Assembly (NCBI GenBank): GCA_034926675.1
Contig: JAYFQW010000042.1
Location: forward strand, 1 to 64,000
From: Clostridia bacterium
GTDB lineage: Bacteria > Bacillota > DTU025
Direction: 5' to 3'
Length of the DNA: 64,000 nucleotides
Below are positions 1-9,672 of the stretch, in pieces. Positions within the stretch are counted from its first letter, which is position 1, and each line of letters begins with the position of its first letter. Made by a program: the position numbers and the translations under genes. The notes under the pieces were generated by a model that was not told the origin of the DNA, made no database searches, and saw nothing but the letters and a program-made list of their open reading frames with translations.

Positions 1-3000
1 GCCTGTATTCGCCTGGTTGGCCGCTATGCTCTGCCACGCGGAGCCATCCGCCGCCAGCGCGTACTCGAGAGAGATCTTGAGCTTGGAGGCGTCATCATCG
101 GGATCGGCAGCCTCCCACTCGATGGTCTGTTCGCCTGTCCATACCACTCCGGCTGCGGGCTTGAGCACCCGCACTTCCGGCGGGAGGTTTATGGCCGACC
201 ACGCGATGGCGAAGGCATAATAGTTCTTTGCCTCTTCGGTGTCGCTTTGGCCTGCGTCGATGTAGTACGCGGGACTGGCAGCATAGGTGAACCGCTCGCG
301 CCGTGCACCCCCTGAGCTTTCCGGATAGGTGGAATAACCTGTTCGCCCGTGATAATCGCGCCCGAATATCGGTTGTATCGTAAGCGTTCCGTCAGTGTTA
401 ACGCACACCGGGTTGTTCAGGCCTGCGTAATTGCTCAAGGCGTCGGTGAATGCCTCGCTGTCGGGAGGGCAGCCACGCAGGGCCTCAAGGAAATCATCTG
501 TAATGACCCCGCCCGATGAAGCTTTCAACGCAACCAGAGCCTCATACAGGCTCCTATTCCCATATCCGGCCGCAATCAATTCATCGATCAGCCCGCCTTC
601 TTCGTTGCTCAAAACGAAGGTAGTAGGCTCCGCAGCTGCCCACGCGATGGCAAAAGCATAATACGAAGTGCCGGGACCACTGCTCCCGGCAGCTATGTAA
701 TACTGCGGGCCTTCCGCGTAGGTAAACAACTCGCGCCCCGCCTCCGGGGTATCCGGGTAGGTGGAATAACCCGTTTGCCCGTGATACTGACGCCCGTAAA
801 TCGGCACAACGATGAGCGTTCCGTCTGCATTGATGCCAATCGGACTGTTTGTGGGAACCGCAACATCATTCAGCTTTGCTGTGAATATCTCGCTGGCCGC
901 CTCATTTGAAGCAAGCGTCATCATGAAGCGGTCAGTGATCGTGCCCCCGGAAACAGGCTGCAACAGCTGCATCACTTGGTATAGGTTCTTGCTCCCGTGC
1001 CCCGCCGCAATGAGCGTGTCGATTAGGCCGCCTGCCTCATTCGTCAGCACAAACGTGGTATCCGCGCCGATGTACCACAGCTTGAGCGGTATGCCCACCG
1101 AGTCCTGCGCGCTCGCCTCGGTGACGGCGCTGCCCTTGATGACCGCCGTGATGTCCACGTCGGCGGTCAGTGCCGTGGCCGCCGTGCCGGTGAGCGTGAT
1201 AACGATGTTGTTGCCCGTTCCCTTCGCGGCGGTGTAGGAAAGCCCTGCGGGAAGTCCGGTCAGCGTGACGTCGCTGGCGGTTAGGCCCGCCTTGACCGTG
1301 CCGATGGTCACGTTGATGTCCCACGTCTTATTCCGCGCGGAGGGCGTCTTGTTGTCTATCTGCAGGATGGCGGCATCGTCCGTGGCCGTGCCCGCGACGA
1401 TGACGACGGCGGGCGGCGCAAGCGCGATGACGGTCACCGTGCCAGCGCTGAAGTTGGTTACGTAGACTTTGTTTGTGCTTTGGCTCACCGCAAGCATGGT
1501 GGGGCCGTCCGCATCCGCGAACCCCACCGTTTCGAGGGTGTCCCCGTCGATTCCGGTCACGGTATAGCCTGCGGCGCTCCGATCGTCTTCGTTAACGTTC
1601 GTTATATAGACTCGATTGGTGTCCTCATTGACGGCGATGATACTTGGATGAACGCCCACGGGGACGATTTCGGTCGAATTGTCTGCACCGTCGATGACGA
1701 GCACGGAATTGAAGGCGGAGAGGGAGACGTATATCTTGTTCGTCGTCTCGTTCACAGCCGCGTCGTACGGATAGGCCTTTGTCCCCAGTGCGATGGTCTG
1801 CGCGGCAAAATCATTGTCCCCGTCGATGACGGTCACAGACCCATCGTTGAGCAGATTGCCCCAGTTGACCACATAGAGCATGTGGGTCGTCTCGTTGACG
1901 GCGATATCCCGCGGCCGGGTCCCGACGGTCACCGTCGCCTTGACCGTGTTGTCAGTCCCGTTGATCACAACGACCTTGCCGCCCATGTCGTCGGCCACAT
2001 AGACTTCGTTTTCGGCCTCGTTGACCGCGATCGCGCAACCCTTTGTGCCCGTGACGACGGTAGCCTCAATGGTGTCGCTCGCCCCGTTGATGACGTATAG
2101 CGGGGTTGCGGTGTTTTCACTGGTGACATAGATCTTGTTGGTCTGCTCGTTTAAGGCGACGGCGTATGCGCCGGCGCTCAGCGCAATGGTTTTGACCGTG
2201 TTCGTCGCTCCGTCGGTCACATAAGCAGACGTGCCGGAAGCGGAGTAGACCTTATTGGTCGTTTTATTGATTGCAAGGGCAAAATCACGGCTGCCCGCGG
2301 TTACCGCTGTATCGACGGTATCCGTATCGCCGTCGAGTACATATATCCTGCCGGACCAAAGACTGCCGGCGTAGATTTTGTTCGTCGTCTCATTGACCGC
2401 AATCGGGGCTAGCATCGAACCACCGGTCATCGTTACCGTTGCCACAGAGACCGGCGTTGCAAACCGCCGTACAGCGCCGTAAGCCGTGCCGCTTCCGTTC
2501 GTCGCGTAGGCGCGGACGTAATAGGTTGTGTTGGGAGAAAGACCGGCGAGGGTTGCGTCAAACTCGCCCGTGCCCGCTTCGTCGGCGGTCACAGCCGTTC
2601 CGGTTACCAACGTCGGATCGGAAACTGTGGAGTATACGACGCCTCGCTCCGTTACGGTATCCCCGCCGTCGCCCGTCACCTCGCCCAGGATCAGCGCGCC
2701 CGTCGCCGCGAGGTCAAGGATTTCGCCCGTCTGCACAGCAAGGGGGGCGCCCGCGTATGCTTCCTCATACCCGCCTTTCCAGTCCAGCACGTTCCAGTTT
2801 TTGCCCGTCGCGATGGAAACGTCGGATGTGAACGCGACGTTGCCGTCCGCCGGGGATGCCGCCGTGTCGATAACATATATCTTGTAGTTATTAACATTAG
2901 CGGCGGTGGGCAGCGCCGAGACGATTGCGGTCATTGCCGCGCCCTTGATCTTGTTGCTATAGAGCTTGAGCTGCATCAGCTTGGTGTTCTGCGATACGTC

Positions 3001-5985
3001 CAGCGCCGCAAGCCGGTTGATGGCACAGTTGAGCACCGTCATCTCCGTCACGTGCGATACATCTACCGCGGTGAGCAGGTTCTTCTCGCATTCCACCCGC
3101 TTGACGGTCGTGCTCTGCGGCAGCGTCAGCGCTGTCAGCGCGTTATTGGTGCAATACAGATTGACCAACGCCGTGCTGGAGGACAAATCCAGCGCGGCAA
3201 TGGCGTTGTTGCGGCAGTTCAGTTCAGCAATGGCGGTCTGGGCCGACACGTCTAGCGCCGTCAGCCCGCAGCCTGCGCACTGCAGGTTGGTCAGCTGCGT
3301 ATTGACGCCTAGGTTCAGCGACGAAATCATGTTTTCCGAGCAATTGAGCGTCTTTAGCGCGGCGTTGTTGGAGACGTCCAGCGCGGTCAGGCTGTTGTGC
3401 TGCAAGTTCAGCGTGGTCAGTGCCATGTTGTTGCTCACATCCAGCGCGGTCAGGCCGTTGTAGTAGACGTCCAGGCTGGTAAGCGCCGTGTTGTTTGAGA
3501 CGTCCAGCTCCGTCAGACTGTTGCTGCGGCAGATGAGTCCGGTCACCTTGCCGTAAATCCTGATGGTCGGCGAGCTGACAGTTTTGGGACTGCCCAGCTC
3601 CTCTCCATCGTCCTTGACTCCGTTGTCGTTCAGGTCGATCCACACGCCGGGCAGGTCGGCCTCGGCCGCCGTGATGCTGGTAAAGTAAATAGCGGAGCCC
3701 GGGGCCTTTTCCGTGGTGAGGGTGATGAAGGGGACTGCGTCGGGATCGTATACCCAGATAAAGCTGCCTTGGCCGTCGGAATAGGTGAGATACCCCGGCT
3801 TCGTGGTCGGCGTGACTAGCGCGCCGTCTGATTCGCCAAATACCATGGCCCTGTCCGCCTGGATCGTACCGTCGATGGTCGCCTTGCCCACGCTGTACGC
3901 GTTGACGCCCGCGCCTCCGTACAGGACCGCAATCACATCGCCGTGGACAAACACCTCCGCGCCCCTGGAAACGGCGATGCCGTAATACTTGCCTTGCACA
4001 TCCCCGGTCACGAAAACCAGGCCGGAGGTTTCGGCGGCGACGCCCGTCTCCGCGGCCGTGATTGCGTCGCCGCCGATCTCAACGCGGGCGCCGGATTGCG
4101 CGTATGCGGCAAAGCCGTAACCAGCGTCTGAGACGGTCGTCACACTGCCCTCGACTCTAGCACCGCTTCCCTCCGATGCCGACACGCCCTTCCGGCCGGC
4201 GTCAACATCGCCCGACACCGTCACTGCCGCGCCGCTGCTTAGCAGCAGGCCGGTGCTGTCTGGGGAAGTCGTCCTTACGTTTCCGGCGACGATAGCTTCC
4301 GCGTTCGTGTTCGCCTGGACACCGAAACTGGTTCCCGTCGCCTCGCCCGTTACTTGGATGTTGGAGCTTTCTGTGGCTAGGATAGCGACGTTGTCGCCGG
4401 CCACATTGCCCGTCACAGTGACGGACGCTGTGTTGCCTGACAATACACCGATATACCCGCCGACATTGCCGATCACGGTCACGCTGGAGTCGCTTCCGTA
4501 CGCATACACTCCCGCATAAGCGGTAGCGGAGACGTTGCCCGTGATATTGACGGTCGAGCTTTGCGTTGTGTTGATGCCGTATTCCTCGCCCATCGCGTTC
4601 ATCGCGCCAACGCCAGCCGTGGTCAGGCTGCTGCCTTGCGAGACCTCCAGTGCGGTTCCGGACGCGACGTTGATGTTCAGGTTGTAGCCGTTCAGGTCGA
4701 GCGTTATTCTTCTTGCGCCGTCGATGGCAAGCATTGAAGTACGCTCGATTGTCTGCAGCAGTCGGATGGTTGTCGGAGTACTCGCGGGAACGTCGGCGAT
4801 CGCCGCGTCCAGTGTTTCGTACTGCATCCCGCCCACGATTTCGCAGACCGGGGAGCCGGCGGCGACGCGGACGACCGCAATGCCCATTGTGTAGTCGCCG
4901 GAGTCAAACGGGTTTCCAGCCACGGCTGCAAGAGCTCCGGTGGAAGAGTCGATAGTATAGCCGCGAACGTTTTTCACGTTCCCGACCAGGGAATTGACCA
5001 CATACAGGAAAGCACCCCCTGTATCACTTGCTAGCGCGTTGGGCCAGTTTCCGGATTCGAAGGGGCTTCCCGCGATCTCCGTCAGCGCGCCGGTCGCGGT
5101 ATCGATGGCGTAGACGGCAATGTTATGGGAATAGCCGTTGGTCACATAGAGCGTATCGCCCAGGATCAGCAGAGCGGTGGGGTCGTCGCCCACGGTGGCA
5201 AATGGGCTGCCGGCCACGGGGGAAAGCGAGCCGTCCGTTTCGCCGATCCAATAGCCGGTAATGGTTTCCTCGCCCCAGTTGGCTGCGTACAGAAGCTGCC
5301 CGCCCGGATGAACGGCGACGGAGCGTGGGCATACGCCCGTATCGAATGGGCTGTTCGGCAGCCGCTGAAGCGTGTCGGTATTGAAGGCGGATATGCTGCG
5401 GGAGTGCATATTGGCCGCATAGAGATACCGTCCGCTCGGATGGACGGCTACGGAGCAATTGGCCAACGGCGTGGAGACTCCGTTGAAGTCTATCATATAG
5501 CCCTCCGAGGAGAGCGCGCCGCTGGAGCCGATGGCGAACACCTTGATATTGTTGTTATACCGGTTGGCCACATACAGCCGTCCCCCGTCCGGGCTGACGA
5601 CGGACGCGACCGGCTCGGGTGAGTGGTCCTCATCCTCGTAGGTCGACGTACTGAAGGGACTTCCCGCGATTTCCGTCAGCGCGCCGCTTTCTTGATCGAC
5701 GGCATACGCCGACACAGTTCCATCGCCCTGGTTGGTGACGTAAATGTACTCTCCGCCGGCTGTCGCCGTGACCGATGCCGGATATTGCCCGGCCGCGTAA
5801 GGGCTGCCCGGGAGCTGTGTCAAAACGCCGGTGTCCGCATTCGCCGAGTAAGCGGAGACATTGTTGTCGTTGTAATTGGCCGCGTAGATAAAGTACCGGT
5901 AGTTCTCGCCCGATGCGCGGGCCGTCGGTAACGCGCTCATTGCCAGCACAGAGAAGAGCAGCGCCGCCAGGATTCGCTTTCTCAC
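1..5985 (-). CDS. giant modular secreted protein, partial (C-terminus beyond the left edge)
   Basis: One frame stays open for 1,995 codons from a GTG at 5985 to position 1 with no stop, so the C-terminus lies outside the window. A good ribosome site (AAAGAGGTG) precedes the GTG. The protein starts with a signal peptide (RKR, hydrophobic core, end near ARA). In order it then has: a YncE/lactonase-like beta-propeller (about residues 25-370, repeats such as YVTNQGDGTVSAY); short VTGNV-type repeats like a beta-helix (about 380-690); leucine-rich repeats of the LDVSNNTALTxL type (about 800-1010); a fibronectin-III-like domain (about 1090-1175); a second YncE-type propeller (about 1180-1520, repeats such as AVNETTNKIYV); an Ig-like stretch; and two copies of a module of about 143 residues (near 1640 and 1785). 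It is probably secreted or surface-attached and binds partners or polymers. No catalytic motif was recognised. The domain order is read directly; the function is inference. Confidence 0.85.
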   Translation of the reverse strand, partial: MRKRILAALLFSVLAMSALPTARASGENYRYFIYAANYNDNNVSAYSANADTGVLTQLPGSPYAAGQYPASVTATAGGEYIYVTNQGDGTVSAYAVDQESGALTEIAGSPFSTSTYEDEDHSPEPVASVVSPDGGRLYVANRYNNNIKVFAIGSSGALSSEGYMIDFNGVSTPLANCSVAVHPSGRYLYAANMHSRSISAFNTDTLQRLPNSPFDTGVCPRSVAVHPGGQLLYAANWGEETITGYWIGETDGSLSPVAGSPFATVGDDPTALLILGDTLYVTNGYSHNIAVYAIDTATGALTEIAGSPFESGNWPNALASDTGGAFLYVVNSLVGNVKNVRGYTIDSSTGALAAVAGNPFDSGDYTMGIAVVRVAAGSPVCEIVGGMQYETLDAAIADVPASTPTTIRLLQTIERTSMLAIDGARRITLDLNGYNLNINVASGTALEVSQGSSLTTAGVGAMNAMGEEYGINTTQSSTVNITGNVSATAYAGVYAYGSDSSVTVIGNVGGYIGVLSGNTASVTVTGNVAGDNVAILATESSNIQVTGEATGTSFGVQANTNAEAIVAGNVRTTSPDSTGLLLSSGAAVTVSGDVDAGRKGVSASEGSGARVEGSVTTVSDAGYGFAAYAQSGARVEIGGDAITAAETGVAAETSGLVFVTGDVQGKYYGIAVSRGAEVFVHGDVIAVLYGGAGVNAYSVGKATIDGTIQADRAMVFGESDGALVTPTTKPGYLTYSDGQGSFIWVYDPDAVPFITLTTEKAPGSAIYFTSITAAEADLPGVWIDLNDNGVKDDGEELGSPKTVSSPTIRIYGKVTGLICRSNSLTELDVSNNTALTSLDVYYNGLTALDVSNNMALTTLNLQHNSLTALDVSNNAALKTLNCSENMISSLNLGVNTQLTNLQCAGCGLTALDVSAQTAIAELNCRNNAIAALDLSSSTALVNLYCTNNALTALTLPQSTTVKRVECEKNLLTAVDVSHVTEMTVLNCAINRLAALDVSQNTKLMQLKLYSNKIKGAAMTAIVSALPTAANVNNYKIYVIDTAASPADGNVAFTSDVSIATGKNWNVLDWKGGYEEAYAGAPLAVQTGEILDLAATGALILGEVTGDGGDTVTERGVVYSTVSDPTLVTGTAVTADEAGTGEFDATLAGLSPNTTYYVRAYATNGSGTAYGAVRRFATPVSVATVTMTGGSMLAPIAVNETTNKIYAGSLWSGRIYVLDGDTDTVDTAVTAGSRDFALAINKTTNKVYSASGTSAYVTDGATNTVKTIALSAGAYAVALNEQTNKIYVTSENTATPLYVINGASDTIEATVVTGTKGCAIAVNEAENEVYVADDMGGKVVVINGTDNTVKATVTVGTRPRDIAVNETTHMLYVVNWGNLLNDGSVTVIDGDNDFAAQTIALGTKAYPYDAAVNETTNKIYVSLSAFNSVLVIDGADNSTEIVPVGVHPSIIAVNEDTNRVYITNVNEDDRSAAGYTVTGIDGDTLETVGFADADGPTMLAVSQSTNKVYVTNFSAGTVTVIALAPPAVVIVAGTATDDAAILQIDNKTPSARNKTWDINVTIGTVKAGLTASDVTLTGLPAGLSYTAAKGTGNNIVITLTGTAATALTADVDITAVIKGSAVTEASAQDSVGIPLKLWYIGADTTFVLTNEAGGLIDTLIAAGHGSKNLYQVMQLLQPVSGGTITDRFMMTLASNEAASEIFTAKLNDVAVPTNSPIGINADGTLIVVPIYGRQYHGQTGYSTYPDTPEAGRELFTYAEGPQYYIAAGSSGPGTSYYAFAIAWAAAEPTTFVLSNEEGGLIDELIAAGYGNRSLYEALVALKASSGGVITDDFLEALRGCPPDSEAFTDALSNYAGLNNPVCVNTDGTLTIQPIFGRDYHGRTGYSTYPESSGGARRERFTYAASPAYYIDAGQSDTEEAKNYYAFAIAWSAINLPPEVRVLKPAAGVVWTGEQTIEWEAADPDDDASKLKISLEYALAADGSAWQSIAANQANTG

Positions 5986-6049
5986 CGTATACACCTCTTT
6001 CCGAGTAATCAGGTCTCCGCGCGTTTGCCTACATCGGGCGCCGGCCCGA

Positions 6050-6403
6050 TTACGCCCGTAGTCGTTCCATTAGTTCGTCCAGCTTCGCGCTGTTCACCGG
6101 CTTTAGGAGGCTTCCGAAAGCCGGTATGCCCTTAGCGCCTTCGAGCTCTTTCGCGAAGGCGGTCACGAACACAATCCGGGCCGTGGGCATTTGCGCGAGT
6201 ATCTTTTGCGCCAGCTCCGCGCCGTTCATCCGGGGCATGGACAGGTCAAGGAAAAACACGTCAGGCCGTATGCTCTGCACAGCTTCCAGCGCCGACACCG
6301 ACGCGGTAAACGCGCCCGCGATCTCCACGGCGCCGTAGCGGGACAGCAGGTAAATCAGCTCGCCCAGGGCCGGAGCCTCGTCGTCCACGATCATCGCACG
6401 CAT
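6050..6403 (-). CDS. stand-alone response-regulator receiver domain
   Basis: A 117-residue CheY-like receiver with no output domain. The acidic pair (VDDE, residues 5-8), the phospho-acceptor Asp in FLDLSMP, the Thr in FVTA and the Lys in LLKPV are all present, so it should be able to accept a phosphoryl group. It closely resembles the receiver half of the SARP-type regulator encoded just upstream (MRxxxVDDE start, EIAGAFT, LLKPV, ERLRA-like end), which suggests a local duplication. It lies between that regulator and the giant secreted protein, all on the minus strand. It could be a phosphate sink or single-domain regulator for the adjacent kinase, or a relic of a longer regulator. Confidence 0.8.
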   Translation of the reverse strand: MRAMIVDDEAPALGELIYLLSRYGAVEIAGAFTASVSALEAVQSIRPDVFFLDLSMPRMNGAELAQKILAQMPTARIVFVTAFAKELEGAKGIPAFGSLLKPVNSAKLDELMERLRA

Positions 6404-6518
6404 TGGAGCCCTTCCTTTTCCTCGTAGTACGCTGATTTCACCATAGGCATCTCACAAAATCTCACAGACTTGAAAAGACCCGATTTCATGCGGGCCAGCG
6501 GGTTCGACTAGACGCAAG

Positions 6519-6561
6519 AAGACCGCTTTCGGGGGCGTTTTGGCCCTCCTTAAGCGGTCTT
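6519..6561 (-). terminator. hairpin terminator after the SARP-type regulator
   Basis: Inverted arms AAGACCGCTT (6519-6528) and AAGCGGTCTT (6552-6561) form a 10-bp perfect stem. The loop is G/C-rich and can pair further. It sits 52 bases downstream of the regulator stop, on the minus strand. The T-rich tail is weak. Confidence 0.6.
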
Positions 6562-6612
6562 TCGAGAGAGTCATCTGATGCTTCTAGGGTTACTGGCGTC
6601 GCGCCGGGCGGG

Positions 6613-7722
6613 TCATTTCGCGCGCTTTACGCGCTCGTAGTGCTCTTCGTATTTGGCTTGCGGCTTCAGGCGAAACTCCCTTTTCATGAGGCGGGCGTAT
6701 TGCTCGTACCGTTCGCAGTAAGCCGCGCGGTTGCCGCTGCCCATGTAAAGGTCCAAAAGCGCCTCGCAGCCCTCGGCGGACAGCGGGTTTCGCGCAAGCA
6801 AGGCGCAAAGCGCGTTTTCCGCTTCGGGGACGCGGCCCGCCGCCGCGTGGCAACCAGCCAGCTCCAGCGCGATGCGCTCGTATTCGACCTCCGCTTCCTG
6901 CGCGCTTTCGGCGGCCCACTCAAACGGCTCCTTTTCCAGATACGGCCCCCGGCACAGGGCCAGCATCCGCGCCGCTTCCGCCGCGTTTTTGCCCGTGACG
7001 GCGCTGCCCTGCGCAAAAGCCATGAAATCTGTGTAATCGCACACGCCGGGCGCGACGGTCAGGCTGTAATCGTCGGCCATCCGTATGTATCTGCCCTCCG
7101 CGTCTAGCTCGGACAGCAGGCTGCGCAGCCGGTAGATCGTCATATACAGGTTGTTTGCAGTGGCCTTGTCGCTTTTACCGTCAAAGAAAGCATAGAGCAT
7201 TTCTTCCTTTGTGGGGGCCGCGCCGCGCAGGTCGATGAGGTAGAGGAAAAGCTCCCGCACCCTGCGGGTTTCCCATTTGGCTTCCTCGGCGGCAAGCAGT
7301 TCAAAGGCTCCAAAGCAACGGATTTTCATACGGCTTTCGGGCGCGGACGCGCGGTTCAGCAGCTTATGCTGCGCGCGAAGATGCTCTATGGTTTCGTCCA
7401 ACCGCGCTTCTTTTACGGGTTTGAGCAGGAAGTCCAGCGGGAACGATTTGTAGGCTTCCAGCGCGTATTGCGCGTGAGCCGTGACGAATATCACGATGAC
7501 GCCGGGGCATTGCGCCTGAGTTCCGAGCGCCAGCTCCAGCCCGGTAAGGCCTGGCATGTCGATGTCAAGAAAGGCCGCGTCGGGGCGGCTTTCCCCGGCA
7601 GCCTTTAGCGCCGAGGCCGGATCGGTGAAGGCGCCGGCGATCTCGATGTCGGGGTATTTGCGAAGCCGCCAGACAAGCTCGTCCAGACTGGGCTGCTCGT
7701 CGTCAACGAGGAATACGCGCAT
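6613..7722 (-). CDS. response regulator with SARP/BTAD transcriptional activator output
   Basis: A 369-residue regulator. Residues 1-120 are a receiver (VDDE; phospho-acceptor in FLDIDMP; FVTA; LLKPV). Residues about 130-225 form an OmpR/SARP-type winged helix (MKIRCFGAFELL, ETRRVRELFLYLIDL, NNLYMTIYRLRSLL). Residues about 230-365 are the helical TPR-like BTAD domain of SARP proteins. This architecture is known from Firmicutes regulators paired with membrane histidine kinases. The ATG lies inside the end of the upstream kinase gene (20-base overlap), so the pair is translationally coupled and should work together. Target genes are unknown; the giant secreted protein and the lone receiver downstream on the same strand are the obvious candidates. 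Confidence 0.9.
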   Translation of the reverse strand: MRVFLVDDEQPSLDELVWRLRKYPDIEIAGAFTDPASALKAAGESRPDAAFLDIDMPGLTGLELALGTQAQCPGVIVIFVTAHAQYALEAYKSFPLDFLLKPVKEARLDETIEHLRAQHKLLNRASAPESRMKIRCFGAFELLAAEEAKWETRRVRELFLYLIDLRGAAPTKEEMLYAFFDGKSDKATANNLYMTIYRLRSLLSELDAEGRYIRMADDYSLTVAPGVCDYTDFMAFAQGSAVTGKNAAEAARMLALCRGPYLEKEPFEWAAESAQEAEVEYERIALELAGCHAAAGRVPEAENALCALLARNPLSAEGCEALLDLYMGSGNRAAYCERYEQYARLMKREFRLKPQAKYEEHYERVKRAK

Positions 7723-9544
7723 TGGCGGCAGCCTCCTTCCACGGGATACTCATGCAGACCTCGCAGCCGCCGCCCTCCGGCACAGAGAATACAAGCTGCG
7801 TGCGGTACATCCTCGTCAGGCGGCGGTTGATGTTCTCAATGCCAACGCCCTGCCGTTCAGAAGCGTCTTTCGCGCGCAGGCCCACGCCATCGTCGCGCAC
7901 ACCGACGAGCGCCTTGCCCTTATCCGTCCGTTTGGCATAGATGACCACCGTACCGCCGCCTTCCTTGTCGCGCAGCCCGTGGATAAAGGCGTTCTCGATC
8001 AGCGGCTGCAAGATGAGCGGGGGCAGCAGCAGGCGTTCCGATTCGATATCATATTCCACCTTTACGCGCTCCCCGAAACGCGCCTGCTCCAGCGCGGCAT
8101 AGGCGCGCACAAGTTCCAGCTCCTGCCCGATGACGATCAACTCGTTGCTGTCGTAATCGTAGAAGCCTCGCAGATAGCTGCTGAACTCCGACAGCAAATC
8201 CCTCGCGCGGTCGGCGTCGCCGCGGGATATGGAGATGATGGTGTTCAGCGAATTGTGTATAAAATGCGGGCGTATCTGGCTTTTCAGAAAGGAGATTTCA
8301 ATCTGCTGCGCGCGGTGGTAGCGCTGCGCGACTATGACGCATTGCGCGATGAACAAGACCATGCATTCGGGAGCAGCGCTGGCCAGCAGATAGAAGCCGG
8401 TTGAACGGTCCGCAAAGAACATCTCGTAGAAAAGAAAGGCCAGCATGAACGCCATCGCGCCCAGTAGCAGAGGCGCGCCGGACTTTCCCCGATAGGCGGC
8501 GCGGGCGAGCTGCGCCGTCACAAATGCGACTACGAACAACAGGAACAAGTTGAGCAGCATGTACGTGCTCATCATGACCTCGAAAGGCAGCACGATCACG
8601 CACAGCGATACGAGAGCGCAGTAAGACAGCAGCGCGACGACCTGCCACTTTCGGACGATGCTGCCGTAGGTGCAGTAGATGAAATACAGAAGCAGAAACT
8701 GCGCCCAGATGAGCGTCAGGTAATCGATCCAGCCGAAGCCCGCTATGGGCATGTCGGGCAGGATGTACGTTACGGGCATGCTCCCGAGGATGGTGAGGCG
8801 CATCAGCATCAGCGCGCCGATGCCGGCCAGTATCAGCACGTCTCGCTCCTGCCGCTGCGCCGCATAGAAGATGCAGAAGAACAGGCTGATGAAAGCGATG
8901 CCGCCGAGCGCGATCATGCCGACAGCCGACAGCGCGCTGTGAAATCGCGAAACCTGTTCATATGTACCGAATATGACGGGCTCCCACATCCCGCCCACGG
9001 CGTAGGCGTCGTTGGATACCTGCAAGATGATGTCGAAGCTGTTCGTTTCGGCTGTGAAATAGCCAAGCTGGGGCCGGTAATTGGACACGGGCGCGTCCGC
9101 CTTGTCCCCGAAGACGCCGTTTCCCGCGATCAGCTCCCCGTTCGCGTAAAGCCGGTAGGCTGACGCCATGTTCTGCACCCGCAGGCCGTATTTCTCTCGC
9201 GGTCGCGCGCCGGTCACGCGGACGCGGTAGGCGGCAAGGCCAAAGCCGGGCAGCTCGCCAAATACCGTTTCGTAGTGATTCCATTCGCCCGGCGCTTGGA
9301 CGATGGCGAAGGCTTCCGCGCCGCCTTCGACCTGCGAATCGATCAGGAGTCTGTCCCAGTAGAACTCCCATTCGCCGGTGATCTCAAAGACGCTCTTTTG
9401 GTTCCATTCCGAAAGGTTCAGAACGCCGCCTTTTGCATGGGGCGTCGTGGCATACGAAACAGAGGCATTGACATACAACCCCGCCACGGCCATGACTGCT
9501 ATGAGTATGGGCAGCGTCACGCGCGCTGCTCGTTTTGTTCTCAT
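7703..9544 (-). CDS. 7TM-DISM sensor histidine kinase (LytS-type catalytic region)
   Basis: A 613-residue membrane kinase. It has an N-terminal membrane segment or signal (about residues 10-30), an extracellular galactose-binding-like 7TMR-DISM domain (about 45-190), and seven hydrophobic segments (about 203-408). The cytoplasmic region is a His_kinase/HATPase unit: the phospho-acceptor His is in the QIRPHFIHN motif (about residue 427), the N-box is NAFIHGLRD, and the G-boxes are DDGVGL and GVGIENINRRL. DISM kinases sense small extracellular ligands, often carbohydrates. The start ATG follows GGAGAGAG. It overlaps the SARP-type regulator gene and is its likely phosphodonor. The ligand is not predictable from sequence. 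Confidence 0.9.
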   Translation of the reverse strand: MRTKRAARVTLPILIAVMAVAGLYVNASVSYATTPHAKGGVLNLSEWNQKSVFEITGEWEFYWDRLLIDSQVEGGAEAFAIVQAPGEWNHYETVFGELPGFGLAAYRVRVTGARPREKYGLRVQNMASAYRLYANGELIAGNGVFGDKADAPVSNYRPQLGYFTAETNSFDIILQVSNDAYAVGGMWEPVIFGTYEQVSRFHSALSAVGMIALGGIAFISLFFCIFYAAQRQERDVLILAGIGALMLMRLTILGSMPVTYILPDMPIAGFGWIDYLTLIWAQFLLLYFIYCTYGSIVRKWQVVALLSYCALVSLCVIVLPFEVMMSTYMLLNLFLLFVVAFVTAQLARAAYRGKSGAPLLLGAMAFMLAFLFYEMFFADRSTGFYLLASAAPECMVLFIAQCVIVAQRYHRAQQIEISFLKSQIRPHFIHNSLNTIISISRGDADRARDLLSEFSSYLRGFYDYDSNELIVIGQELELVRAYAALEQARFGERVKVEYDIESERLLLPPLILQPLIENAFIHGLRDKEGGGTVVIYAKRTDKGKALVGVRDDGVGLRAKDASERQGVGIENINRRLTRMYRTQLVFSVPEGGGCEVCMSIPWKEAAANARIPR

Positions 9545-9672
9545 GTTTTTTCTCTCTCCGATCAGCGCCAGATGGTTGCCAAGCTCAGATATTCTCGTAA
9601 TACGGGTTGATAGTTCCTTGAAACACTTTTTATTACAATGCAGTTATCATTCTAACACAGATTTACCAGTTA

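Noticed and set aside
1480-2100. Plus-strand open frame of 206 codons
   Set aside because: It lies wholly inside the giant minus-strand gene, which shows clear propeller repeats in its own frame; no ribosome site or family match.
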